7,810 nucleotides of DNA from Candidatus Thiodiazotropha sp. (ex Gloverina cf. vestifex) (lineage in GTDB: Bacteria; Pseudomonadota; Gammaproteobacteria; Chromatiales; Chromatiaceae), in the NCBI GenBank assembly GCA_025656435.1, contig JAHXHT010000106.1, forward strand, positions 1-7,810, in the 5' to 3' direction. Every line of letters starts with the position of its first letter. Positions within the stretch are counted from its first letter, which is position 1. Shown in pieces: positions 1-6,560 of the stretch. The notes under the pieces are model-generated. The model was not told the DNA's origin. It did not search any database and was given only the letters and a program-made list of their open reading frames with translations. The translations under genes and the position numbers were made by a program.

Positions 1-47
1 CTGTGATTCGGGAACGCTTGTAATACCTATTTTTACTAATCATTTCT

Positions 48-97
48 GAAGCTTAGCACCTGTTAATAGATGCTTAACTTCCTAAGACCCTGTCTTA
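48..97 (-). terminator. Weak hairpins at the end of the nap operon
   Basis: Two inverted repeats lie at and just past the napC stop. Bases 83-88 and 92-97 (TAAGAC/GTCTTA) form a perfect 6-bp stem with a 3-base loop, and the napC stop codon TAA lies in this stem. Bases 48-58 and 71-81 form an 11-bp arm pair with 9 matches and a 12-base loop. Neither is followed by a T-run on the minus strand, so neither is a classical intrinsic terminator. They may protect the mRNA 3' end or be chance. I see nothing else in bases 1-94. Confidence 0.25.
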
Positions 98-667
98 ATA
101 CTCAGCAGCCGGATCAAAGCCCTCGGGCAGCGAATGAGCTATGCCCTTGTGGCAGTCGATACAGGTCTTCTTCGGCTCATTGCCGTCCACGGCGTCCCAG
201 TAGTGCGGATCATGCTGCTCCGAACTCCGTGGTGCCTGCTTGTCCAGATCCATGGAAACGAACTTATGGCAGTTGCGGCATTCACGGGAGTCGGTTTTCT
301 TCATAGAACGCCACACATTCTGCGCCAGCTCCAGGCGTTTCGCTTCGTACTTCTCCGGCGTATCGATGGTGCCCAGCATCTTGTGGTACAGCTCATTCGA
401 TGCCTGAATTTTACGTACAACCTTATGTATCCACTCTTTGGGTACATGACAGTCTGGACAGGTAGCGCGAACACCGGTTCGATTTGAAAAGTGAATCGTC
501 TCCTGTAACTCCTGATATACGGTATTCTCCATTTCGTGACATGAAATGCAGAAGGTCTCAGTATTGGTCATTTCCATTGCGGTGTTGAATCCACCCCAGA
601 GTATGATGCCGGCGACGATGCCGACAACTACCAGGAACAGACCACCTCTTTTTTTACTATCGCTCAT
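95..667 (-). CDS. napC: NapC, membrane-anchored tetrahaem cytochrome c quinol dehydrogenase
   Basis: This 190-residue protein belongs to the NapC/NirT family. It oxidises membrane quinol and passes electrons through four c-type haems to NapB-NapA in the periplasm. The sequence shows a short basic N-terminus, one membrane helix at about residues 9-28, and four CxxCH haem sites beginning at Cys40 (CISCH), Cys70 (CPDCH), Cys130 (CRNCH) and Cys169 (CIDCH). The length is normal for the family. The ATG start is preceded by a modest GGTG Shine-Dalgarno-like sequence. It is the last gene of the operon, 75 bases after napB with a strong hairpin in the gap. Placing napC after napB rather than beside napA matches the enterobacterial order. 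Paralogues such as NirT, TorC and NrfH share the fold, but the position makes NapC secure. Confidence 0.96.
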   Translation of the reverse strand: MSDSKKRGGLFLVVVGIVAGIILWGGFNTAMEMTNTETFCISCHEMENTVYQELQETIHFSNRTGVRATCPDCHVPKEWIHKVVRKIQASNELYHKMLGTIDTPEKYEAKRLELAQNVWRSMKKTDSRECRNCHKFVSMDLDKQAPRSSEQHDPHYWDAVDGNEPKKTCIDCHKGIAHSLPEGFDPAAEY

Positions 668-709
668 TGTTACACCAAATTTTTTATCGACTATTGCCTA
701 AATGTGGTA

Positions 710-733
710 GGGCCTCCTTAAAGCAGGAGGCCC
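710..733 (-). repeat. Perfect GC-rich hairpin between napB and napC
   Basis: Bases 710-718 (GGGCCTCCT) and 725-733 (AGGAGGCCC) form a perfect 9-bp stem with a 6-base loop. It starts 9 bases past the napB stop and lies about 40 bases before the napC start. No T-run follows on the minus strand, so it is not a standard terminator. An RNA processing or stabilising element between cistrons is a reasonable inference, and partial transcription attenuation is possible. Confidence 0.6.
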
Positions 734-742
734 ATTACACCA

Positions 743-1168
743 CTATTTGGCACCTTGAAAGTTGTTCTGTACCAGAGGATCCGCACCCATTTGAGGTGCA
801 TGACACTGATCACAGAAATAGCGGCGGCTTGAGACAGTCTTCAATACCTTGCCGTCACGATCTTCATAGTGGCTGTCACCCACTTTAGGCGCCTTCTCTT
901 TCTCATAGGTAGCCTCGCTATGACATTTCATGCAGCCATTGGTTTTCAGGTTGATTTCATACTTGTCGACTTCATGAGGAACCATAGGTGGTTGCAACTT
1001 GTAACTGCGTTCGATGCCTCCTTTGACATTGACGAGCTTTAAATTGGCCGGCTTTTTTGCCGAGTTATTCAGTTCATCGCCACGCAGTGATTGAACATCA
1101 GCCAGCAACGCAGTCGACAAGAACATGGCTGCTATTGCCGCAATGGTTAATAGTGCGATCTTTTTCAT
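743..1168 (-). CDS. napB: NapB, dihaem cytochrome c small subunit of periplasmic nitrate reductase
   Basis: NapB is the electron-transfer subunit that binds NapA in the periplasm and carries electrons from NapC to it. With the start chosen here it has 141 residues. There is a Sec signal peptide at about residues 1-23 (MKKIALL start, hydrophobic core, then a small-residue cleavage region). Two CxxCH haem sites follow at Cys79 (CMKCH) and Cys119 (CDQCH). His65 (in PPMVPHEV) and His100 (in DSHYED) are the likely distal haem ligands by analogy with known NapB. I chose the ATG at 1168 because GGAG lies 6 bases upstream and the resulting signal peptide is canonical. In-frame ATGs at 1186 and 1183 would add five or six residues and cannot be excluded. 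It lies 48 bases after napH. Confidence 0.95.
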   Translation of the reverse strand: MKKIALLTIAAIAAMFLSTALLADVQSLRGDELNNSAKKPANLKLVNVKGGIERSYKLQPPMVPHEVDKYEINLKTNGCMKCHSEATYEKEKAPKVGDSHYEDRDGKVLKTVSSRRYFCDQCHAPQMGADPLVQNNFQGAK

Positions 1169-1216
1169 ACCTTTCTCCATCATCACTCTCTAAACAGAAA
1201 TTGTTTGATGTACCGG

Positions 1217-2125
1217 TCAGACCCGGACACCCCGATTGATTTCACCCTCACGCTTGTACTCGTCGATTTTAATGGCGTGACGACCGCCATAACTGAAAAC
1301 ATCTTTGGCACAGATATCGATGCAACGTCCGCAATTGGTGCAGTCAGAAGAGAGAATCACGGGACTCAGGCCCTTTTTCTCTCCCTTCAGCGCCGGTTTG
1401 ATGACTTGCGGCTCCGGACAAACCACGTAGCACTCCATGCAATCGTTACAGGCTTGACGCTGGAGGGCATTCACCTTCAGCAGACTCTTGATTCCGACCA
1501 GGTTGTAGAAGGCGCCTACCGGACAGATATGCCCGCACCAGCCATCCTTTGCCACCAGCAGATCGAACAGGAAGATGCCGGCGATCATGATCCAGGCGGC
1601 TCCCATGCTGAACACGATTCCCCGGAACATCATGGAGACCGGATTGACCAACTCCCAGACGATCCCGCCGGTTACGACCAATGGCAGAATCAATGTGAGT
1701 GTCAGCATCCAGTAACGGGTCGTTCGTGAGATCTGCGAAGCCGTACGGATACCCAGCTTACGTCTTAGCCAAGCGGCTAAATCGGTAACCATATTGACCG
1801 GACAGACCCAAGAACAGTAGACACGACCACCTACCAGAATGTAGAAGAGCAGTACGATCACGACACCAATGATGGCGGCTGTCTCTGGGACAACACCGGA
1901 TAGCATGGCTTGCAGCAGGACATAGGGATCAGTCAGTGGCAACACATCCAGTGTCAGACTGGAAGCCAGATTTCCCTTCACTATCCATAGCCCGAACCAG
2001 GGTCCGGTCAGGAAAAGCGCCAGAATGCCGAGTTGACTGAGCCGCCGTAGGATCAAGAACCTATGGGACTTGTACCAACCCTTTGCTGCAATCGCGTCAT
2101 CACCCAATGTTGTCATATCGACCAT
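1217..2125 (-). CDS. napH: NapH, membrane Fe-S quinol dehydrogenase subunit
   Basis: NapH is an inner-membrane protein that with NapG oxidises quinol (mainly ubiquinol in E. coli) as an alternative electron route to NapA. The 302-residue protein has four predicted membrane helices (about residues 30-50, 82-100, 139-160 and 168-190). Two CxxxCP motifs lie at Cys104-Cys108 and Cys197-Cys201 (CGHICPVG). Two C-terminal [4Fe-4S] motifs lie at Cys226/229/232/236 and Cys262/265/268/272. The motif pattern and the N-terminal region (KGWYKSHRFLILRR) match NapH closely. The open frame extends to an ATG at 2203, but that would overlap napG by 77 bases and add 26 residues not expected in the family. The ATG at 2125, one base after the napG stop, is therefore preferred and implies translational coupling; its Shine-Dalgarno is weak. 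A third ATG at 2116 is possible. Confidence 0.95.
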   Translation of the reverse strand: MVDMTTLGDDAIAAKGWYKSHRFLILRRLSQLGILALFLTGPWFGLWIVKGNLASSLTLDVLPLTDPYVLLQAMLSGVVPETAAIIGVVIVLLFYILVGGRVYCSWVCPVNMVTDLAAWLRRKLGIRTASQISRTTRYWMLTLTLILPLVVTGGIVWELVNPVSMMFRGIVFSMGAAWIMIAGIFLFDLLVAKDGWCGHICPVGAFYNLVGIKSLLKVNALQRQACNDCMECYVVCPEPQVIKPALKGEKKGLSPVILSSDCTNCGRCIDICAKDVFSYGGRHAIKIDEYKREGEINRGVRV

Positions 2126-2126
2126 A

Positions 2127-2984
2127 CTACTTGTCCATAAATCCGCTATTGAGTGTATCCAGAGGATTGGAAGAGAACGGTGTCTCCTCTGCCTCGCCTT
2201 CAATGATCAATCCTTCCCCTTGCAGGTCATAACGCACCCCTTCGGGCAGGTTGTAACGATGCTCGGTGTCGGGTGTGACCAATGACTCGCCCGCTTTGTC
2301 TTTCTCCTTCCAGCCCAAACGGTAATGCTTGCCCAGTTCGCCTTTTGCCAGATGCATCGGGAAGATCTTGATGGCAGCCTCTTCCAGAATGCAGGCACGT
2401 TCACACAATCCACAACCGGTACAGGCATCGGAGTGCACCACCGGAATAAACAGCGCATGCTTGCCGGAACGCGTGTTGTGCTGCATATCCAGGCTGATAG
2501 CACGACCCCGAATGGGGCAGACGTTGAAACAGACTTCACAGCGCAGGCCGTGAAACGCAATGCAGCTCTCCTGGTCGATGACGACAGCTAAACCCATGCG
2601 TGACTCTTCAATATCTTTCAGCTCATGATCCAGTGCATTGGTCGGACAGGCCACCACACAGGGAATGTCCTCACACATTTCACAAGGCCCGGTGCGGGCG
2701 ATGAAATAGGGCGTTCCCGTGGCGACCTCATCCCCGACTTCACCCAGGAAAAGGATGTCGTAGGGGCAGTCCCGTACACACAGACCACAACGAATACAGG
2801 CTCCGAGAAAATCCTCCTCCGGCAGGGCGCCGGGCGGACGTATGTAGTTCGCCGGCATGGATGAGGCTCGTTTGGAATAGGCACCCAAGCCCAGTCCAAC
2901 CAATCCCACACCACAGGCAGTTTTGAGCATGTTGCCCAGGAACTGCCGCCGGTTTAGCTCATTTCTTTTCTCAGATTCTGACAT
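2127..2984 (-). CDS. napG: NapG, Tat-exported Fe-S ferredoxin-type subunit
   Basis: NapG is a periplasmic protein with four [4Fe-4S] clusters that takes electrons from NapH and feeds them towards NapB-NapA. The 285-residue sequence has a twin-arginine signal (NRRQFLG, residues 11-17) followed by a hydrophobic stretch to about residue 35. Its four cysteine groups are at 63/66/69/73, 101/104/109/113, 141/149/152/156 and 188/191/194/198. It is about 50 residues longer than my recollection of E. coli NapG (231 residues). The extra length is a C-terminal tail after GWKEKDK, acidic in its last part. The ATG start has no clear Shine-Dalgarno sequence. It follows napA after an 80-base gap that contains a strong hairpin. 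Confidence 0.95.
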   Translation of the reverse strand: MSESEKRNELNRRQFLGNMLKTACGVGLVGLGLGAYSKRASSMPANYIRPPGALPEEDFLGACIRCGLCVRDCPYDILFLGEVGDEVATGTPYFIARTGPCEMCEDIPCVVACPTNALDHELKDIEESRMGLAVVIDQESCIAFHGLRCEVCFNVCPIRGRAISLDMQHNTRSGKHALFIPVVHSDACTGCGLCERACILEEAAIKIFPMHLAKGELGKHYRLGWKEKDKAGESLVTPDTEHRYNLPEGVRYDLQGEGLIIEGEAEETPFSSNPLDTLNSGFMDK

Positions 2985-3029
2985 GACTGATTGATACTGC
3001 GATTCAGCTTATCCGTTTCCAGCTAAAAG

Positions 3030-3054
3030 GCCGGTCCGGTTGACCCGGACCGGC
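3030..3054 (-). terminator. Perfect 10-bp GC-rich hairpin between napA and napG, possible attenuator
   Basis: Bases 3030-3039 (GCCGGTCCGG) pair perfectly with 3045-3054 (CCGGACCGGC) around a 5-base loop. On the transcribed minus strand the stem is followed by CTTTTAG, a T-run of only four. This resembles a weak or leaky intrinsic terminator placed 10 bases past the napA stop. By inference it may lower transcription of napGHBC relative to napA or stabilise the upstream napFDA message. It could also be only an RNA processing barrier. Confidence 0.55.
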
Positions 3055-3064
3055 ATTGCACAAG

Positions 3065-5635
3065 CTAGGCGCGTGAGATCTTCACTGCACACTTCTTGTA
3101 GTCCGTCTCTTTCGACAGCGGATCGGTTTGGTCCAGCGTGAGCTTATTGACCAGACGACCGGCATCGAACCAGGGAACGAAGACCAGGCCCTCTGGACAC
3201 TTGTTACGGCCCTTGGTGTCGACCTTACAAACGATCTCACCCCGACGAGAGCTGATCTTGGCCAGCGCACCATTGCGAAGCTTGCGCTTCTTGGCGTCCT
3301 TCGGGTTCATGTGGATCACCGCATCGGGTACGGCACGGTAGAGCTCGGGAACACGCCGGGTCATGGAACCGGAATGCCAATGCTCCAACACACGACCGGT
3401 ACAGAGCCACAGATCAAACTCTTTATCCGGCGGCTCGGCTGCTGGCTCATAAGGTGCAGTGATGATATTGGCCCGTCCGTCCGGTTTGCCGTAGAACTTG
3501 ACGCCTTCGCCCTTGGCGACGTGGGGGTCGTAACCTTCATGGAAACGCCACAGGGTCTCTTTACCATCAATCACCGGCCAGCGCAGACCGCGCACCTTGT
3601 GGTAGGTGTCGAAGTCGGCCATCTCATGGCCTTTTTTCGGAATGCCCTTAACTGAGTTAAACAGGCGGTACTCCTCGAACAGGCCCTTTTGAACGTAGAA
3701 TCCAAAGTCCGCCGACTCGTGATTGTCGTACTTGTTGCCGCGGCTGTCGGTGACCTGTTCCGCAGGGAACTTGTCGACCTGACCGTTGGTGTAGAGTACT
3801 TCGTAGAGGGTCTTACCGGCATACTCCGGTTTTTTAGCAATCAGATCGGCAGGCCAGACATCCTCAACCTTGACGTACTTGGCAAACTCCATGATCTGCC
3901 ACACGTCGGATTTGGACTCCCCTGGCGCTGCTACCTGCTCACGCCAGAACTGGGTGCGCCGTTCGGCATTGCCGTATGCACCCTCTTTTTCGATCCACAT
4001 GGCAGTCGGCAGGATCAGGTCTGCAGCCTGGGCCGAAACTGTCGGGTAGGGGTCAGAGACAGTGATGAAGTTATCCGGATTGCGCCAACCGGGAAGACTC
4101 TCGTCATTCATGTTGGCAGCGGCCTGCATGTTGTTGTTACACATCACCCAGAAGGTATTCATCTTGCTGTCTTTAAGTGCACGGTGCATGGCGACCGCAT
4201 GGATCAGGGTCTTGCCCATGGGCTTGCCGCTGATATCCGATTGATCGGCATCGTCGGATTTACCGTTAGCTCTGGGAATGGTGCCTGCAGGCAGCTTCCA
4301 GGTCTTCTCGGCAAACTTACAGTGTGCATCTTTCTTGGTCACCAGATCGGCGGGCAGACGGTGAGTGAAGGTGCCGACTTCGCGTGCGGTACCGCAGGCA
4401 GAAGGCTGACCGGTCAGTGAGAAGGGGCTGTTGCCCGGCTCGGCGATCTTGCCCATCAGCAGATGGACGTTGTAGCAGAGACCGTTGACCCAGACACCGC
4501 GGGTATGCTGATTGAAACCCATGGTCCAGTAAGATGAGACCTTCTTGTTGGGATCCGCATAGACCTTGGCCAGTTTCAGCAGCTTATCCTTAGGCACCTT
4601 GGAGAGCTTGGAAGTGTGCTCCAATGTGTAAGGTTCTACCGACTTGGCGTACTCTTCAAAACTGATTTTAGAGAGCTTGCCCTTGTTCCGGTTCTTGGCC
4701 GCTTTTTCACGGGGATCCGAGGCGCGTAAGCCGTAACCGATATCGGTCGGGGTCTTGGTGAAATTGACGTGCTTGTCGATGAACTCCTTGTTATACGCCT
4801 TGTTCTGGATGATGTAGTTGGCGATATAGTTGAGAATCGCCAGATCGGTCTGAGGTTCGAAAACCATACCGTTATCAGCCAGCTCGTAACAACGATGCTC
4901 GTAGGTAGAGAGCACGTGGACTTCACAACCCGGCTTGGTCAGGCGGGTGTCGGTGAGACGCGACCAGAGGATCGGATGCATCTCCGCCATGTTGGCGCCC
5001 CAGAGCACGAATACGTCAGCGTGTTCCAGATCGTCATAGCAGCCCATCGGCTCATCGATACCGAAACCACGCATGAAGGCGCCCACAGCGGAAGCCATGC
5101 AGTGACGAGCATTAGGCTCAAGGCTGTTGGAGCGGAAACCCGCCTTCAACAATTTTGAAGCCGCATAACCTTCCCACACCGTCCACTGTCCGGAACCGAA
5201 CATGCCGATACCCTTAGGACCTTTGGCCTTACGAGCCGCGACCCATTTCTCGGCCATGGTCTTGAAGGCCTCATCCCAGGAAACCGCTTCGAACTTACCG
5301 TTCTTGTCGTACTTGCCGTTGGTTTTACGCAACAGGGGTTTGGTCAGACGATCCTCTCCGTAGAGAATCTTCGGTAAAAAGTAACCCTTGATACAGTTCA
5401 GGCCCTTGTTGACCGGTGCGTCAGGATCACCCTGACTGGCCACCACCTTGCCATCTTTGACACCCATCAAAACGCTACAGCCGGTGCCGCAATAACGACA
5501 AGCTGCTTTGTCCCAACGAATACCATCATCTGCATCAGCAGATACGGCATTAGTTACCGGCAGGGTAACGCCAGCGACTGTGGCCGCTGCTGCTACTGCA
5601 TTGCTCTTAATAAAGTCTCTTCTAGTTAATTTCAC
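3065..5635 (-). CDS. napA: NapA, periplasmic nitrate reductase catalytic molybdoprotein
   Basis: NapA reduces nitrate to nitrite in the periplasm using a bis-molybdopterin guanine dinucleotide molybdenum centre and one [4Fe-4S] cluster. The 856-residue precursor starts with a twin-arginine signal (LTRRDFIK, residues 3-10) and a hydrophobic alanine-rich stretch. The cluster ligands Cys46, Cys49, Cys53 and Cys81 follow. Cys179 in NARHCM is the expected molybdenum ligand. Similarity to E. coli NapA (828 residues) runs to the last residues (DPLSKETDYKKCAVK). An extra segment of about 20 residues (about 456-476, rich in Asp, Ser and Gly) sits in the middle. The start codon is GTG at 5633-5635; GGAG lies 10 bases upstream, and no in-frame ATG precedes the Tat motif. 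NapD ends 7 bases upstream, so the two are likely translated together. Confidence 0.98.
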   Translation of the reverse strand: MKLTRRDFIKSNAVAAAATVAGVTLPVTNAVSADADDGIRWDKAACRYCGTGCSVLMGVKDGKVVASQGDPDAPVNKGLNCIKGYFLPKILYGEDRLTKPLLRKTNGKYDKNGKFEAVSWDEAFKTMAEKWVAARKAKGPKGIGMFGSGQWTVWEGYAASKLLKAGFRSNSLEPNARHCMASAVGAFMRGFGIDEPMGCYDDLEHADVFVLWGANMAEMHPILWSRLTDTRLTKPGCEVHVLSTYEHRCYELADNGMVFEPQTDLAILNYIANYIIQNKAYNKEFIDKHVNFTKTPTDIGYGLRASDPREKAAKNRNKGKLSKISFEEYAKSVEPYTLEHTSKLSKVPKDKLLKLAKVYADPNKKVSSYWTMGFNQHTRGVWVNGLCYNVHLLMGKIAEPGNSPFSLTGQPSACGTAREVGTFTHRLPADLVTKKDAHCKFAEKTWKLPAGTIPRANGKSDDADQSDISGKPMGKTLIHAVAMHRALKDSKMNTFWVMCNNNMQAAANMNDESLPGWRNPDNFITVSDPYPTVSAQAADLILPTAMWIEKEGAYGNAERRTQFWREQVAAPGESKSDVWQIMEFAKYVKVEDVWPADLIAKKPEYAGKTLYEVLYTNGQVDKFPAEQVTDSRGNKYDNHESADFGFYVQKGLFEEYRLFNSVKGIPKKGHEMADFDTYHKVRGLRWPVIDGKETLWRFHEGYDPHVAKGEGVKFYGKPDGRANIITAPYEPAAEPPDKEFDLWLCTGRVLEHWHSGSMTRRVPELYRAVPDAVIHMNPKDAKKRKLRNGALAKISSRRGEIVCKVDTKGRNKCPEGLVFVPWFDAGRLVNKLTLDQTDPLSKETDYKKCAVKISRA

Positions 5636-5642
5636 GGTTCAT

Positions 5643-5891
5643 TTACTCCATCGACTCTTCACCGCCATAGTGGTAAATCAGCACTGTATTCACGACGCCT
5701 TCGACGTCGCGTAATGCATTCATTGTGTCAGACACAGGTGACATCGATTCACCTTCGTCCTCCACAGAAACAATCAATTTATCTTCTTCCGATCCGCCAT
5801 GGACCTCGACGCCATGGAATGCTTGCAGACGTTCAGAGACTAAAGTCCCCGCCGCCGGCTTGGTATGAACGATTAAGCTGCATATATTCAT
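5643..5891 (-). CDS. napD: NapD, chaperone binding the NapA Tat signal peptide
   Basis: NapD is a small cytoplasmic chaperone that binds the NapA twin-arginine leader and holds back export until cofactors are inserted. The 82-residue product begins MNICSLIVHT and carries the family pattern: a core beta strand, a helix with LQAFHGVEV, a second strand DKLIVSVE, and an end with VEGVVNTVLIYHY. The frame stays open far upstream (to 6392), but that portion is antisense-free shadow of napF in another frame and lacks NapD similarity. The ATG at 5891 gives the usual family length and has a GGGGGG purine run about 11 bases upstream. The gene starts inside the napF coding region, overlapping it by 59 bases, and ends 7 bases before napA. 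Confidence 0.93.
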   Translation of the reverse strand: MNICSLIVHTKPAAGTLVSERLQAFHGVEVHGGSEEDKLIVSVEDEGESMSPVSDTMNALRDVEGVVNTVLIYHYGGEESME

Positions 5892-6426
5892 GGATAGGTA
5901 ATCCCCCCAGTGACTTAAGCGGCACAATCCCGCTTTTTGGTAAAATGGATATGGATCGGTTAGGGCAGAGGGCAAGGCATTCGCCACAACCGTTACAACG
6001 TTCGTTTTCGATGAGTGGTATGGAGCGACCACCGGTCTCGAGCCTGAATCGGATAGCAGCAGATTCACAGGCATCACCACAGCTTCTGCAGACGATCCCT
6101 CTGACAGAGAGGCACTGTTCTGTGATGGAGACTTCCAACTCCCATGCGGACACATCAAAATTCTGTGGTACATCAAAGGCGTGGTGTTTGCATGCATCCA
6201 CGCACTTACCACAAAAAGTGCAGGCACCATGGAAAAAATCAACCACTGGAAAACCACCCGAACCTCTGCTGAGAATCTGTGTCGGGCAGGCCTCAATGCA
6301 TGCATCGCAGCGTTCGTAGTTATCCGTAAAACCTGCTTCGAACTTGGCCCAAGGCGGACGAATACTCTGACGACTGCCACGTAGGTCGCCACGAAGAAAT
6401 TGAACTCTGTCTATGGATCTTTTCAA
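5833..6426 (-). CDS. napF: NapF, cytoplasmic ferredoxin-type accessory protein
   Basis: NapF is a cytoplasmic iron-sulphur protein that interacts with NapA and is thought to help assemble its Fe-S cluster or prevent premature export. The 197-residue sequence has the conserved IRPPW element (residues 22-26). Cysteine groups lie at 40/43/47, 69/72/75/79, 105/113/116/120 and 144/147/150/154. The first group has only three cysteines: Tyr37 stands where E. coli NapF, as I recall it, has the first Cys. The protein ends about 35 residues past the last cluster, longer than the E. coli protein (164 residues), and this tail overlaps the start of napD. The start codon is TTG at 6424-6426, supported by GAGGTGA four bases upstream. 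It is the first gene of the operon, behind the regulatory region at 6427-6637. Confidence 0.95.
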   Translation of the reverse strand: MKRSIDRVQFLRGDLRGSRQSIRPPWAKFEAGFTDNYERCDACIEACPTQILSRGSGGFPVVDFFHGACTFCGKCVDACKHHAFDVPQNFDVSAWELEVSITEQCLSVRGIVCRSCGDACESAAIRFRLETGGRSIPLIENERCNGCGECLALCPNRSISILPKSGIVPLKSLGGLPIHEYMQLNRSYQAGGGDFSL

Positions 6427-6430
6427 CTGT

Positions 6431-6437
6431 TCACCTC
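6431..6437 (-). promoter_or_regulatory. Ribosome binding site deciding the napF TTG start
   Basis: On the minus strand GAGGTGA lies four bases before the TTG at 6424-6426. It is a strong Shine-Dalgarno match at proper spacing, and no in-frame ATG occurs in the first family-conserved residues. This is the main reason for accepting TTG. Confidence 0.7.
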
Positions 6438-6441
6438 AATC

Positions 6442-6457
6442 GGTGTGCAGTGTTTCA
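6442..6457 (-). promoter_or_regulatory. Inferred napF promoter, extended -10 region
   Basis: If the FNR box at 6477-6490 is centred at the class II position of -41.5, transcription would start near base 6442. The -10 hexamer would then fall at 6449-6454 (AACACT on the minus strand). That matches TATAAT at only three positions, but a TG dinucleotide at 6456-6457 gives an extended -10 pattern (TGAAACACT). A poor core element is typical of activator-dependent promoters. The leader would be about 15 bases, just covering the ribosome site. Confidence 0.4.
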
Positions 6458-6476
6458 CCAGAAATGATCAGCCGCT

Positions 6477-6490
6477 TTGATGCCGATCAA
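6477..6490 (-). promoter_or_regulatory. FNR (anaerobic regulator) binding site
   Basis: Bases 6477-6490 read TTGATGCCGATCAA, a full match to the FNR consensus TTGAT-N4-ATCAA. The site lies 51 bases before the napF start codon. This implies activation of the operon by an FNR-type protein when oxygen is low, as known for E. coli nap. A Crp-type half-site reading (TGTGA) does not fit, so FNR is favoured over CRP. Confidence 0.85.
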
Positions 6491-6525
6491 TTTCGGGTCG
6501 GAAATAATTAAGAAAATATTAATAT

Positions 6526-6538
6526 AATCAGAAGGTTA
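6526..6538 (+). promoter_or_regulatory. Candidate IHF binding site
   Basis: Bases 6526-6538 read AATCAGAAGGTTA, matching the IHF consensus WATCAR-N4-TTR at every defined position. An A/T-rich run lies on the expected 5' side (about 6501-6525). It lies between the FNR box and the NarL/NarP site, where a bend would bring the distal site to the promoter. IHF joins distal NarL and proximal FNR in the same way at E. coli narG. The motif is degenerate, so context carries much of the weight. Confidence 0.5.
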
Positions 6539-6552
6539 CCAATTACTTGGTA
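6537..6552. promoter_or_regulatory. Imperfect second NarL/NarP-like inverted repeat
   Basis: Bases 6537-6552 read TACCAATTACTTGGTA. The outer six bases on each side (TACCAA/TTGGTA) are perfectly inverted, and total length and spacing equal a 7-2-7 NarL/NarP site. Each half breaks the TACYYMT consensus at position 5 (A for a pyrimidine), and the right half also at its last base. Its centre is 24 bases from the consensus site at 6561-6576. It may be a weaker site for the same regulator and overlaps the IHF match. Confidence 0.4.
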
Positions 6553-6560
6553 GCTAAAGA

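Noticed and set aside
24..30. Single NarL-type heptamer TACCTAT past napC
   Set aside because: It fits TACYYMT but has no partner at 7-2-7 spacing and no promoter or gene visible nearby. A lone heptamer is expected by chance.
1205..1729. Plus-strand open frame of 174 codons opposite napH
   Set aside because: It lies fully antisense to a well-supported gene, has no recognisable motif and no good ribosome site. It is expected from the codon use of napH.
2126..2203. Longer NapH starting at the ATG at 2203
   Set aside because: It would overlap napG by 77 bases and add 26 residues unlike the family N-terminus. The ATG at 2125 begins just before the conserved GWYKSHRF region.
3689..4420. Plus-strand open frame of 243 codons opposite napA
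   Set aside because: Antisense to conserved napA sequence, no family resemblance, and explained by the reverse frame of a GC-biased gene.
5892..6392. A 249-residue reading frame extending NapD upstream to 6392
   Set aside because: Everything before MNICSL lies out of frame within napF, has many cysteine-poor, low-similarity stretches, and is not like any NapD. It is a shadow frame.
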